Assembly (NCBI RefSeq): GCF_954871325.1 | Contig: NC_088777.1 | Location: forward strand, 27,629,366 to 27,693,365 | Direction of reading: 5' to 3' | DNA: 64,000 bases | From: Gordionus sp. m RMFG-2023 | Lineage: Eukaryota > Nematomorpha > Gordioida > Chordodea > Parachordodidae | In this document: positions 10,095 to 20,339 of the stretch, piece after piece | Layout of the letters: the number at the start of each line of letters is the position of its first letter | How positions within the stretch are numbered: the first letter of the stretch is position 1 | Program-made: the position numbers and the translations under genes | Notes under the pieces: model-generated | Databases searched by the model: none | The model's input: only the letters and a program-made list of their open reading frames with translations | Told to the model about the DNA's origin: nothing

Positions 10095-11943
10095 TCATCT
10101 AAAGGAACACAAAGCCTGGCTAGCTTGTGAGATTTCTTCAGGAGATAATATATATGTTCGACCGGTGGGAGTAGAAGGATTGACCAGCGAAAGAATATGA
10201 GATTTAGGTAACACTAAAATATCATCTTTCAGGGGAAATTTAAATGAGGCTGAAGGTCCACAAGGGTGTAAAAATCGGATTTTTACTTCTTCATTTGTAT
10301 CATATTTATCGATTATATATCCTAACCACCATTTATCATCATATACACATGTTACATATCCATTAATATTTTTAAATATAATTTTTTCATTTAAAAACGA
10401 AACTTGTTTTATATTATATTTTTTAGAATTTGAATATATTTTGGTTTTTAGTCTATTTTGATCAATGGGAATAACCCCGTGAATTTTTAAGGTCCCATGT
10501 ATGGGCAGCGCAGAATTAAATCTTTTGCGAAGGGCTAATTCCCCTTCGATATATTCTTGATTGGATATATATTCAAATTGAATTCCATTAATATTTTCTT
10601 TAGCATAATTATATAATTCTAATGGGGTTAGGATTTGATTTTTATTTGGCCTTTGAAGACTAGCTCTGGCAACTAATCTTTTGACAGTTCCCCCGATACC
10701 GTCACATGCATTTTTGCCATGAGCAGTGGCAAAGAAATGCCATTCGGCAGGAATATTAAAATCATATTTATGAAGGCATATGTTCAGAAAATTTTTGCGA
10801 TTCTTGTATTGAGACGCGGCTCCATCTGAAAAATATATTATTTTTTCTGGTTTAGAATTAAATTTGACTGTTAAGAAATTAAGAAATTTTTTTGGTAAAG
10901 GTGGACTGCACTAGTATTATGGTTTAATGATTCGGATATAATAACAAAATTTATATTTTTTAAATCTTCTCCAGATTTATAATATGCTACAAATGGATGT
11001 ATAGTGGCCTGCACGTTGTTCCAATGAAATCCCTGAACTTCATCTTGTAAAATGAAGGAATAATTTTCAGAATAATCTAGAATTGTTAAAAATTCCCCAT
11101 CTTTTAAATTTTCTTTGGAATTCTTCAAAAATAAACTTTGTTGTTTAGCTATAAACGAGTGACGCAGTAAAATTTGAACTTTTTCTAATAAATAATCGAT
11201 GAAATCATCAACGGACTTTATAATAGTTTCAAGATTTGTTCTATCCACCGTGATCCATTGTTTAAACGTGACATATTCTATACGATTTCTTTGAAACAAT
11301 TGGTATAATTGTCCCTTAAGAGATTCTATACCAGGGCATTGATCACAATTTGTTAAATAACATTTTGGCTGAGATGGATTACAAATAATTTGCGCCAATA
11401 GATAGTTGTAAGAATTTATACAGTAATCTTCTCCTGCTGTAATTTCAGCTATTACATTTGTCATTAATTTCACATTCTGATGAATAGCGCAGACACAAAC
11501 AGTGTGTGTGCCACTAGCTCCAACTAAAATACAGTTTTTTGGTCTAAGTTCGGCAAATTTAGAGAATCCAATTGATATATTTGGGTATTCTTCCTTAAAC
11601 ATCTTGAATATTTCTTTAAGATTATTTAATATAAGTCTTTTTTGAACTGGTTCTTTCTCGCCTTTAACAGATACACAATCTTTTATTCCTGGCATGAGTC
11701 GGCTTATTTCATCAGAACTATAAAAATCCTTGACGAGTTTAAATGTTTTTTCGTTTAGTGTCTTTCCTGCCTTATGTTTTGGAAATGAAAGAATTCCACT
11801 TTCTTTTACCATCATTTTAGATTTTCTTGCCATGTATGATGTTACGTTGAATTCCTTTTGAATTTTATTTACACTCCATCCTTGAGGCAAAATTGTAAGA
11901 ATTTGATATTGTTGATTTTTTGATAATTTATCAAAGTTATCCT
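10095..11943 (-). CDS. Sola-like transposase, catalytic and C-terminal part (one frameshift)
   Basis: The frame 11943-10871 contains a helix-turn-helix-like start (WSVNKIQKEFNVTSYMARKS) and the family hallmark GFSKFAELRPKNCILVG, with CVCAIHQNVKL and CDQCPG. A likely first catalytic Asp lies in TILDYSENYSFILQDEVQG. A frameshift in an A/T run near 10885 moves reading to the frame carrying the likely second Asp (YFSDGAASQYKNRKNF) and EWHFFATAHGKNACDGIGG then TVKR. The C-terminus (YVTCVYDDKWWLGYI, FLHPCGPSASFKFP, TGRTYILSPEEIS) is a compact SH3/Tudor-like module, ending at the stop 10097-10095. The protein cuts and joins DNA at the element's ends. Total gene ~750 codons with only two frame breaks, so the copy is fairly recent. 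Confidence 0.75.
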
Positions 11944-12357
11944 TTAATATATAATAAGAATTTCCTCTTTCATTGGACTATCAATCTCGGAATCAGATAT
12001 TTCTAAAACCTTACTCTTTATTGCTTTTTCAATCTTTTGAATTTTATTTTTAGGATATTTTTTCTCCATTAAACGTTTTCTTTTAATTGGTGATTCTCCA
12101 ATATTGTGTAATGTTTCATTAATCGATTCAAAGGCATCCTGATTATGGGTTATTGGGGATATAAATTCTTCGGGAATATGTGGACCAATTTTACTTAACT
12201 GGTATCGGCACGAATTACATATTTTTTGTTGAAGATATAAATGATTATTTATATTAAGCATCCATGGAAGAACTGATCTTAAATTTTTTTTTAAATTTTT
12301 ATGATTAACTTTATTCAGTGGATTGCAACATTTTATCTTATCTTTTAAGGGTTTCAT
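11944..12357 (-). CDS. Sola-like transposase, N-terminal segment with Cys/His zinc module
   Basis: From the ATG at 12357 the frame reads 137 codons. Residues 8-50 hold CCNP, HK and ICNSCR, which could bind one zinc, a pattern seen at the head of this transposase family. A basic segment follows (GESPIKRKRLMEKKYPKNKI), likely DNA binding or nuclear localisation. The same segment recurs in element B as GESLIRRKRLFEKKYSKKKI. The frame ends at 11944; the downstream frame (from ~11943) continues the family's sequence, so one frameshift separates them. It is the natural N-terminus of the protein encoded by 10095-11943. Confidence 0.7.
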   Translation of the reverse strand: MKPLKDKIKCCNPLNKVNHKNLKKNLRSVLPWMLNINNHLYLQQKICNSCRYQLSKIGPHIPEEFISPITHNQDAFESINETLHNIGESPIKRKRLMEKKYPKNKIQKIEKAIKSKVLEISDSEIDSPMKEEILIIY

Positions 12358-12774
12358 TTAAAAAAATTTATTTATTTTTAAACGACAAGTAAAAATATTT
12401 ATATGTAAAAGATATGAATCGGTGTTTGTGAAAAAATATTAAAGAAATCAATTTGTATTTTTAGCAACTGTGATTTATCGATTAAATTCGCTAATTAATT
12501 TTGCTAATCAGTTTATTTTTAATAATTTTAAGAAAAGATAAAAACAGCTGACTTACTTTTATTAATTTTTTCAGTGTTAAACATATGCTCAAAATTCAAA
12601 GACTTTGATCAAAAATTTTATAGAGAATGCTCAAATTCATTTGATACCCAAAATTTTATAACTAGTTAATTTTTTGTTAATTATATCGCTTAAAATTTTT
12701 TTAAAAATCTTTGAAATTTTCTGGTTAATGACAATTTTATAACATTCTTGGTCTTGATGGGTATGACTTAGTCT

Positions 12775-12801
12775 GGAGGGGGGGATGGGGGGTAGGCCGG
12801 G
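12775..12801 (+). promoter_or_regulatory. G-rich tract upstream of the A1 transposase (possible G-quadruplex)
   Basis: GGAGGGGGGGATGGGGGG followed by TAGGCCGGG sits ~420 bp upstream of the transposase ATG. Counterparts occur at 40476-40485 (A2) and 49939-49956 (B). In so AT-rich a genome a conserved G run is notable; a promoter or replication role is inference. Confidence 0.45.
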
Positions 12802-13577
12802 TAATTATATGATTTTCGATTTTTCCCTTAATAATTTTCCTGCACTCCTTTAATCCTGCTTTTTTGTTCGCATGTTAGTCGGATTTTTTAATTATTTTTA
12901 ATTTACATTGAAATATTAAAAAAATTATTAAAAATTTTTATCCTGCGAATATCTCAAGGGAATAAGGTTTACAAAGTTATATAATCTAATTTTATGATAT
13001 ATTATACATTAAAATATTTTTAATCAATAAAAAAAATGAATTTTAACATATTAAAACTATTATATATAGCGCCATCTATTTTTTTTAAAGTATAAAAATC
13101 GCAATATTTTTTAAAATAAATATCCAGCCATGCTAATTGTTGAAGAAATTATTAAAAAAATAGTAAACGGATAATATTTCTTAAAAAAAATAAAAATCGG
13201 AGATCATATACATTTCGAAATATTAATTTCAAGTTTTCAACTGACCATAAGATGACCCATATTTTATAAAAAATTAATTTTGATGTTTTCGTCATAATCA
13301 TAAATTATTAACTTAGCTATTGATATTAGATTCAATATTTGATCATATTTAGTTTTAAATTAAAAACTAATTATTTGACATCAGTAAAAAGCAAAAAAAG
13401 GCGTTTTTTGGACCTTTAACCCCGATTATCTCGGCTAATATAGTTGCTAATGCGCTAAAATTTTGTTTATAATCTAATAAGAACATATATAACCAGTCTA
13501 CAACTTTTTATCGAAATTGAAAGGGGTCGGCCGAAAATCTTGATTTTTTTGCTCATTTGACATGGAATAACCCATTT

Positions 13578-13909
13578 GTTTAATTTTTTTTATAATAAAA
13601 TTTGAAATAAATAATAAATATGTCTAATTTGTTGTTGTGAATCAGCAATAATTTCCTCATAGTCCCCACCTTAACCTAAAATTTTCAGAATTCTACATCT
13701 TATTATTTGAGGTTAATTTTTGATAAACATGTTTTACCCAATAACACAATCATATCCTTCTTTAATAAACCACTTTAATTTGTTTTTTTCTACATGATTT
13801 GAAAATTTAGACCTGGTAACTGGTGTACACAACCAGCATTTGATTTATAAATATAAGTTGAATACAGGGAAAAGCTTTTGGAAACATGACAGAAAAGAAT
13901 GGATATAAA
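13578..13909. other. Spacer, no gene seen
   Basis: Between the A1 target duplication and the next hAT end I see no convincing coding region. TAGACCTGGTAACTGGTG near 13808 resembles the hAT end at 13910 and may be a second, overlapping terminus. Confidence 0.3.
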
Positions 13910-14420
13910 TAGACCTGCACACCAATGAAACTATTGTTGGTTTGGACGAGCTTAAAAATCTGGCTGCTGGCAGTGTGCCAATTTCTGGTCACCGTTATCA
14001 TAGGCAGTGTAAATCGGTACACCATTGTAAATTTATTGCTAGTTAATTTTTTTAAGAAAAATTATATTAAAATAGATATCTTGGCATAATTTAGATCATT
14101 AAGAAAACTCATAAAATCGATAATTTTATAATTATCATATGTGAAAATAATTTTTAAATTTTCGGGACATAATGATGATCTCATTGAATTTAACGTCAAC
14201 CCAGCAGTGGTGAAAACTCTTTCACTAAGCATGCTAGTTGCTAGAACATGAAGAAATTTTTTAGCTAGCATGGAAAAATTAGGAAGTTTCATCCTCTTCT
14301 CTAGAAATTTAGAACATCCATATCTTGTGAATGGCGTTTTCCGAGAAGAATATTACAATCTTTATCTAAATTACTTGTGGAATCATAATTTTTACTTGTT
14401 GAATATTTAGTTGCTAATTT
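13910..14420 (-). pseudogene. hAT remnant: left terminal repeat plus C-terminal domain
   Basis: TAGACCTGCACACCAATG at 13910 resembles the ends of the hAT at 15768-19124 (AGACCTGTGCGCCG). On the minus strand 14292-14062 reads MKLPNFSMLAKKFLHVLATS then MLSERVFTTAGLTLNSMRSS, the hAT dimerisation signature. Upstream sequence to ~14420 is out of frame but hAT-like. The rest of the transposase and the other end are not recognisable. Confidence 0.6.
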
Positions 14421-15080
14421 TGTCAAATAATTTGAATTTAATATTTCCCCTTGATTCTCAATCGTTATATATACTGCCCTAATATTATCATACTCTGTTT
14501 TATAGAGTTCTTGAAATATACTTTTTAAATGGATACAAATGCAATTTTTATCATTCTTTTATAAAGGATTTTCCTTTGTTCTCGAACAGAAACTCTTAAT
14601 TATGAGAGCATAAAATATGTAAAAATCATTTTTTTATTTTGTTCTCATTCAAATTGAACAAAATATAAAAAAATATCAAAATCCCTATTTTTATCGTTTT
14701 TTGAGTGAATTCTCATTTCATTTATTGAAAATTTTTATTTTACACGAAATTTATAATTTACTCATTAAAAGTTGGCAGAATATCTATAATATTAAGTTAA
14801 CAAAAAATCGATAGTTATTAACTATGTGGGAGACAAATGGGAATCGGTTATTTTATTTTAGGGTTTACTTTATTTTTTCCTTTTTTTTCTTGCGATTTTC
14901 TTTTTCTTTTTTTTACTCCTTGAAAATCTGAAAATAAAACATATTCTTCTTTTTTTAAAACGAAAACAGACAATAATTTTATTGTTCTAATATTCACTAT
15001 TTATTATTATAAAAAACAATAATAATAAAAAAATCAATTATTATCGTTTTTATTTTTCTTTATTGCGATAATATATTTGA
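14421..15080. other. AT-rich DNA, no gene seen
   Basis: Poly-T and TTTTC runs and ATT-rich sequence. No coding, RNA or clear repeat signal. Confidence 0.35.
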
Positions 15081-15126
15081 TAACATAAACTATTAATAAA
15101 CTTTAAATTTGTCGATAATGAGCTAA

Positions 15127-15760
15127 ATGACATTTCCACTTGTCGCGATAATAATAAAAACTAATTTATCAAACTGCCAAACACCACACCTCCTCAAAAA
15201 ATCTGATTCCTCCCTCTCTGCATCCGACAAAATGTATTCCAAGAGGTTTCCCAACTTCCAATCTGCGCTTGTTATCCCATTTTCTTCTCTCCTTCCATCC
15301 ACTCGTCCATATGCTCCTCCTTACTTCCATCTAGCCTCGCTAACTCTTACCAGGCCTCTGTCTCAACTGGACTCTGCAGTTTGTAGCTTGGCATATTGTT
15401 GTGACCACCATCCCTCTACTCTGTTCCCGTCGCTCATCGGGCTCTAGTATTATTTCATTGTTTGTTACATTTGTGGCAGAAGACACTCCGTGTTCTTTGG
15501 ACGTTGGCTTGGCCGACTCTCCCTTTTGCCAGGATTCCGGTACCAGCAGCCCCATTGATTCTGAATCCCTAACCTGCCTTCGCTATTTTATAGACACATG
15601 TGTCTTATATGTCCACGCTCACTGCACCCTAAGCAACGTCGATAATCTACCCTAACTAGGCGGATACTCTTGGGTTTTTCCTCCATCCTTGGTCGCCGTT
15701 CTCTTCATAGGGAGAATCTATGCAATGTCGTGTGCCGTGGTGCTATGATGAAATGAATCT
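15127..15760 (-). pseudogene. GC-richer segment with a CCHC zinc-knuckle coding remnant (retroelement fossil)
   Basis: This ~600-bp stretch is markedly richer in G+C than its surroundings. On the minus strand it reads RRCLGCSERGHIRHMCL, a Cys-Cys-His-Cys knuckle of the nucleic-acid-binding type found in Gag proteins. It lies on the same strand and side of the broken Ty3/Gypsy copy at 20340-23170 as the knuckle ORF of the younger LTR element does relative to its own pol gene, with a hAT between them. It may therefore be the same part of an older copy, or a separate retroelement. It is decayed. Confidence 0.45.
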
Positions 15761-16148
15761 CTATATCAGACCTGTGCGCCGATGTCCCAATCAACGGCAG
15801 TGGTAAAAATTTTTATCAGCGTTTGGCAACGCGCCAATTTCGCCTCCACCTACTAAATTTTCGGCGGCGGTGTAATATTTATTTTAAATTTTTTTTAATA
15901 AATTTAATTTATAAATCAATATATTTTTTAATGAATTTAGTTTATAAATTAATGTATTACATTTTTTATAATTTATTTAGGCGATCTTTTCTAACACATT
16001 GTTAACATAGTTTAATTGATCTTAAATTATTTCCTGTCTCACTCCAATTTAAATTTATGTATTTTCTCATTCTCAGAAATAGACTAAGGAATTGTATTTT
16101 TATTTTTACTCAATCAGAGTCATATCAACAACACATATAAGAAATATT

Positions 16149-18829
16149 CTATTGATTTTTATTATAATTAAAATAAATTTGGAATGCAAGCAAAATATAA
16201 AGTATGAAATATAATAAGTCAGAATTCAGATTTAGCAAAATTATAATTGTCATGAATAAACAGTATTTTATCAAGATTTGTGGGACATAAAGAACTCTTT
16301 TAGCATTGAGTATTAATCCAGCAATGGAAAAAATTCTTTCGCTGGGTGTACTGGTTGCAGGTACGAAAAGAACCTTCCTAGCTAAATTAGCAAGCATAGG
16401 AAGTTCCAGTCACTTTTTCTTCCAAAAGAGCAAAGCATCCTCTTCTGGGATAATATTTTGGCTGAGCAAAATATGGCATTCTTGTTCAAGATTAGTTATT
16501 GTTATAACCGTTAATAGGAAGGGAATGTTTTCGAGCTAATTTCGCTATATAAGAGCATGATGTACCATTCTCAACTTGAATTTCACTCTGAGCATTTCTA
16601 TCATGCTCTAAAAGTTTTAAATGTTGTATTAGAAATTGCAATGATGTCGTTGAATTTAAATTTAAATATTGGGAAACAATATTGAGATTTTAAAATCTTA
16701 GATCAAGTAGAGTTGCTAATATCTAATGTTTAGAATATAATTTTATTAATAAAAATATAAATAACTTGAAGTTCAGTGATCGGAAACCTATTGTCAAGCT
16801 TTTTTTTCATATTTTCTTATAAGCATATCTTAGCAACCAGATCTATTGATTTGTATATGAGCTTCTATTTCACTGCAAAATAATAAACCTGAGTTTATTG
16901 TAGATTCTTTTTGGGAGAAAAGAAATTCCACCGACTCTCGGAATGGATTTAATACTGCGTAAAGCTCATCTATCATATCCCATTCATTATAAAAGAGTTT
17001 AAAAGATTGTTTTCCTATTTTATTTAAAACATTATTTATAGGAATTTTGTTTACACTATGAACAGTTTCAAGCATAATTAATATGCTATGCCAGCGAGTA
17101 GGGCAATTTAATTTTACAGTTTATTAATTGGATTGGTTGGTGCAATGCCATTTCTATTATCTGATACATCAGACATATCAAAATGGTCATCAACGTATGG
17201 ATCAGAATCATCAATATCCAAGATATTACCTGTCTCATAAATTGACTGCAGACATTTACCATGTTCAGCTTCAATTTCAGATTCCAAATCATCTACTCGA
17301 TATCTGAGGGCTGAAATAATTTCTCTAATTTTTTTAATGAGAATATCAATTTTGGTAACTTTTTTTATGCCATCAACTGTAACCAAATTATGAAGTCCAT
17401 GCCCTAAGCATAATTGATGCTCATAATCCCCTAATTCTTATTTCGACATAGGCCCCAGCATCAGTTACTATTTGTATTATTTTGGCTTTTAAATGGAACT
17501 CCTCTTCAATACTATCAATCTCAGATAATATTGTTTCCCCAGTATGCTTTTGAGTCACATTTCTAGCTGCTAGGGTAAAATATTTATCAAAATTTTCATC
17601 TAAATGATGAAGACAAATGTGATATAATCGACGCTTGAAATGATCGGTCCATAAATCAAAGTGATAGAACAAATTTTTGGTCCAGAATCAATCAAATTTA
17701 AAACATGCGCCTTTTAAGATAAATAAACATCATCTAGTGCACCCCGACTAATGGTTGTCCTATTTGCCAATTCTGACGAGGAATCAATTATCTTATATTT
17801 CTAATTTTTGAACAATTTATTTTTTAATAATCATTTTATATAAATTTTAAACCTTCAGAAAGTCTGTCATTCTTTTATTGTTTATAGAATCAAATGGCAT
17901 TAAATCTAAGCAGCACATCAAAACATAATTTCGCCCTGTTAGATTTCATATTTATTTTAAACATTAAAAAGATATTTAAAAACATGAAAATAATTAGAGC
18001 TGGAATGAAACAAATTATAAATTAGACATAGTTTTAACTTTCAAAATATTACATAATTAATTTAATAAATTATATATTTAGTTTATATTAAGTTTATATT
18101 TTAAAATTAAAAACAAAATAATTAGAGTTGGAATGAAACAAATTATAAATTTGATTTAGTTTTAACTTTCAAATTAAAGTTTTACATAATTAATTTAATA
18201 AATTATATATTAAGTTTTTACATTAAAAAGACATTTAAAAAATATAATAATTAGAGTTGGAATGAAACAAATGATGAATTTGATTTAGTAGTACCTTTCA
18301 AAATAAAGTTTTATAAAATTAATTTAACAAACCAGTTAAAAATTTTAAATGAATAATAATAAACAATAATACTAACCTAAGAGCCATTTTTTATCTTTCA
18401 TATTGTTGCTGCATCTTGGTGTTGGCTTTAATAACATTTTTAGATTTTGAATGGATTTATTATTATTCATTTTTTCTCTTAGTTTGTGATAATTGGTGAG
18501 GTGTCTAGATAGATTGCTTGTACTTATATTTTTACTAAAAAATTTTATCTCATAACTAAAATATAAAATATATATAAATATAAGTCTAAAATAAAATTAA
18601 ATTACTGTGAAAATGAATTATGTTTATTCGAATCTTCCTCATCTTTTTTCGCCAATTTTAAGCAAAAAGGTTCACAATAAATATAATCAGGCATTATTGT
18701 GCTTTTCTTATTTTCATTCTTCAAAATAAGATTTCCAAAGTACCTCCAGACATAACTTGATTTATGATTAGTAGAGAGAGTTGTTATTTCATAATTGTAT
18801 ATAGGGTGGTTTGAAACGTGCAAGTCCAT
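16149..18829 (-). pseudogene. hAT transposase, broken
   Basis: Read on minus from 18829: a BED-finger region (SSYVWRYFGNLILKNENKKS, YIYCEPFCLKLAKK), then after an AT-rich gap the RNase H-like part (FYHFDLWTDHFKRRLYHICL, then HHLDENF). The central portion follows (CPTRWHSILIMLETVHSVNK), then the C-terminal dimerisation domain at 16397-16149 (LARKVLFVPATSTPSERIFS, then IAGLILNAKR). The order is that of a complete hAT transposase (usually ~600 aa) but the frame is interrupted many times, so it is a pseudogene. The strand and position fit the terminal repeats at 15768 and 19124. Confidence 0.75.
17994..18330. repeat. Three tandem copies of a ~125-bp AT-rich unit
   Basis: AATTAGAGTTGGAATGAAAC recurs near 17995 (as AGAGCTGG), 18121 and 18249, each followed by the same TTTGATTTAG / TTAATTTAATAAATT sequence. 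It lies in the non-coding gap between the BED and RNase H parts of the hAT, so it is a local expansion inside the element. Confidence 0.7.
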
Positions 18830-19309
18830 AAAAATAATTAATATGAATTGTTTGTGGAAATAAAATATATGAATGAATGTAAATGATATACACTAGTCTA
18901 TTATATATAGCAAAAGAATACAAATCATATTTTAATTTTATTAATGTTAGTATTCAAATTAAAATAATAATAATTTAATATATAAATATAATTAATATGC
19001 TTTCTAGAAATTACACATGTCGTGCCGCCGCCATAATAAAAATCGGTGGCGAGCCGGCTCGCATCGCTGATCTCAATTGGCGGCTTTTTCGGCGTGAATA
19101 AAAATACCGGCGGCGCACAGGTCTACTTCAAAGATCCAACTTCGTCTCATTGTGGCTATTCTATATTGAACCTTTATTTGACGGCCATAATCTAATCAAG
19201 ATATATATATTAAGTTGCATTTTATTAAAAAATATTATAAGAAAGTTAAAATAAAATCGAATTTAAAAATTATAAATAATTTAACCATGTTTTCATATAT
19301 TTGTTATCA

Positions 19310-20324
19310 ACACATCGACCCTTTTTCATATTGCGTTTAATTTCGGAAATAATTTATTGCGTATACCATCAATAGTATCTATTAAATATCTAGAAATTGT
19401 GGTGGGATTTGGAATGATGCTTTTAACATTAATATTTCCATATATTGAGCCAATTTTGGCAACAATCGACAAAGCCTTCCCCATGAATTGCATCAAATGG
19501 TCTCAAATCACGTCCACAAAACATGGTGCTTTGTACACTATTTTTTTTAATTTGGCATAACTTTTGAGTTTTTTGGAATCACTACCAAAAAAGCTATCAA
19601 TTGTTCATTGAGTCTTTTTACTCTCTATTGTAAATACGCATTTATGCCTTTTAGTTGATTTATGCCTAAAATAATTTAATAATATATATTTTATGTAAGT
19701 TGTTATAGAATTATAAGAAAATATTTGCAAAAATTGCAACTACATAATTAAGTTTTTCTTTTATTTCATCATATATAAATGAAAACTTTTTCCAGACCTC
19801 AGATTTGCCCTTGTCATTTTCCCTTTCATCATATTCATTACTCCTAATATTTTCACAAATTTTTTTAATTTTGCATCCATTGAAATAGTTTTTTAATATG
19901 AAAATATGCTATTTAATTAAATTGATATTAGTAAAATATATTTTATTTAACTTAAAGTAAAGTATATAATAATATCGTTAACTATGCAATGCAATGTACT
20001 AAAATATAATCACATAAAATAGTTTGGTTTGGTATATGGTTGTTATGTAAATTATAAAATAATAATTGATAATGACATGTTAATCTGATTGACATTCTAA
20101 GGATAAAATGTGATAAATAAAATATGATATGGTTTTATAATTGACATTATGAATTATAATGATTATTTACGATATTTATATAAATATTTTTTTCGTATCG
20201 GGTCAGGTTTCGGGTCGGACAGCTTTTACTACCCGACCCGAGCCCAATTTTTAATGTCTGAACCTGACCCGAGCCCAAGACTCGGATGGGTCGGGTTGGG
20301 CTACAGACAGCCCGTGCACTACTA
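19310..20324 (-). pseudogene. Second hAT remnant: BED finger, catalytic start and right end
   Basis: On minus, 19850-19700 reads SEVWKKFSFIYDEIKEKLNY then a CxxC pair (CNFC) as in BED fingers. 19560-19330 reads FCGRDLRPFDAIHGEGF and, in another frame, IYGNINVKSIIPNPTTISRY, the segment preceding the hAT catalytic core. The right end at 20324 reads, on minus, TAGTAGTGCACGGGCTG, a classical hAT terminus followed by CGGGTCGGG-type subterminal repeats (20195-20305). The 3' half is missing, probably cut off where the neighbouring hAT ends at 19124. Confidence 0.65.
20190..20310. repeat. Subterminal CCCGACCCGA repeats of a hAT end
   Basis: Five or six units of GGGTCGGG / CCCGACCCGAGCCC type flank a central AT stretch. 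They lie just inside the terminal repeat at 20324 and are likely transposase-binding clusters. Confidence 0.6.
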
Positions 20325-20339
20325 GCTTCCTTTGCTTTC

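Larger units (their letters stand above)
9410..13573 (-). mobile_element. A1: nearly complete Sola-like DNA transposon
   Basis: The 4164-bp element starts GGGTCATTCCATGTCAAAT and ends with the inverse (TTTGACATGGAATAACCC). ATTT lies on both sides (9406-9409 and 13574-13577), a 4-bp target duplication. Its inverted repeats are long, about 600-700 bp, and ~90% alike by eye. One transposase gene runs on the minus strand (12357 to 10095). A 4-bp duplication with long terminal repeats fits the Sola superfamily, but that is inference; the transposase is a family common in arthropods and cnidarians that I cannot place firmly. Copy A2 (38446-41253) is a deletion derivative; B and E2 are relatives. 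Confidence 0.85.
15768..19124 (-). mobile_element. hAT transposon remnant with both terminal repeats
   Basis: The ends are AGACCTGTGCGCCG and its inverse CGGCGCACAGGTCT. Just inside each lie GC-rich words (GGCGGCGG, GCCGCCGCC) that stand out from the AT-rich body. The flanking octamers (TCTATATC, ACTTCAAA) do not match, so the target duplication has decayed or the flanks have changed. A broken transposase lies inside on the minus strand. Confidence 0.7.

Noticed and set aside
15127-15655. Plus-strand ORFs in the GC-richer segment
   Set aside because: The minus strand carries the zinc knuckle; plus frames show only Ser/Pro/Leu-rich sequence with no recognisable domain.
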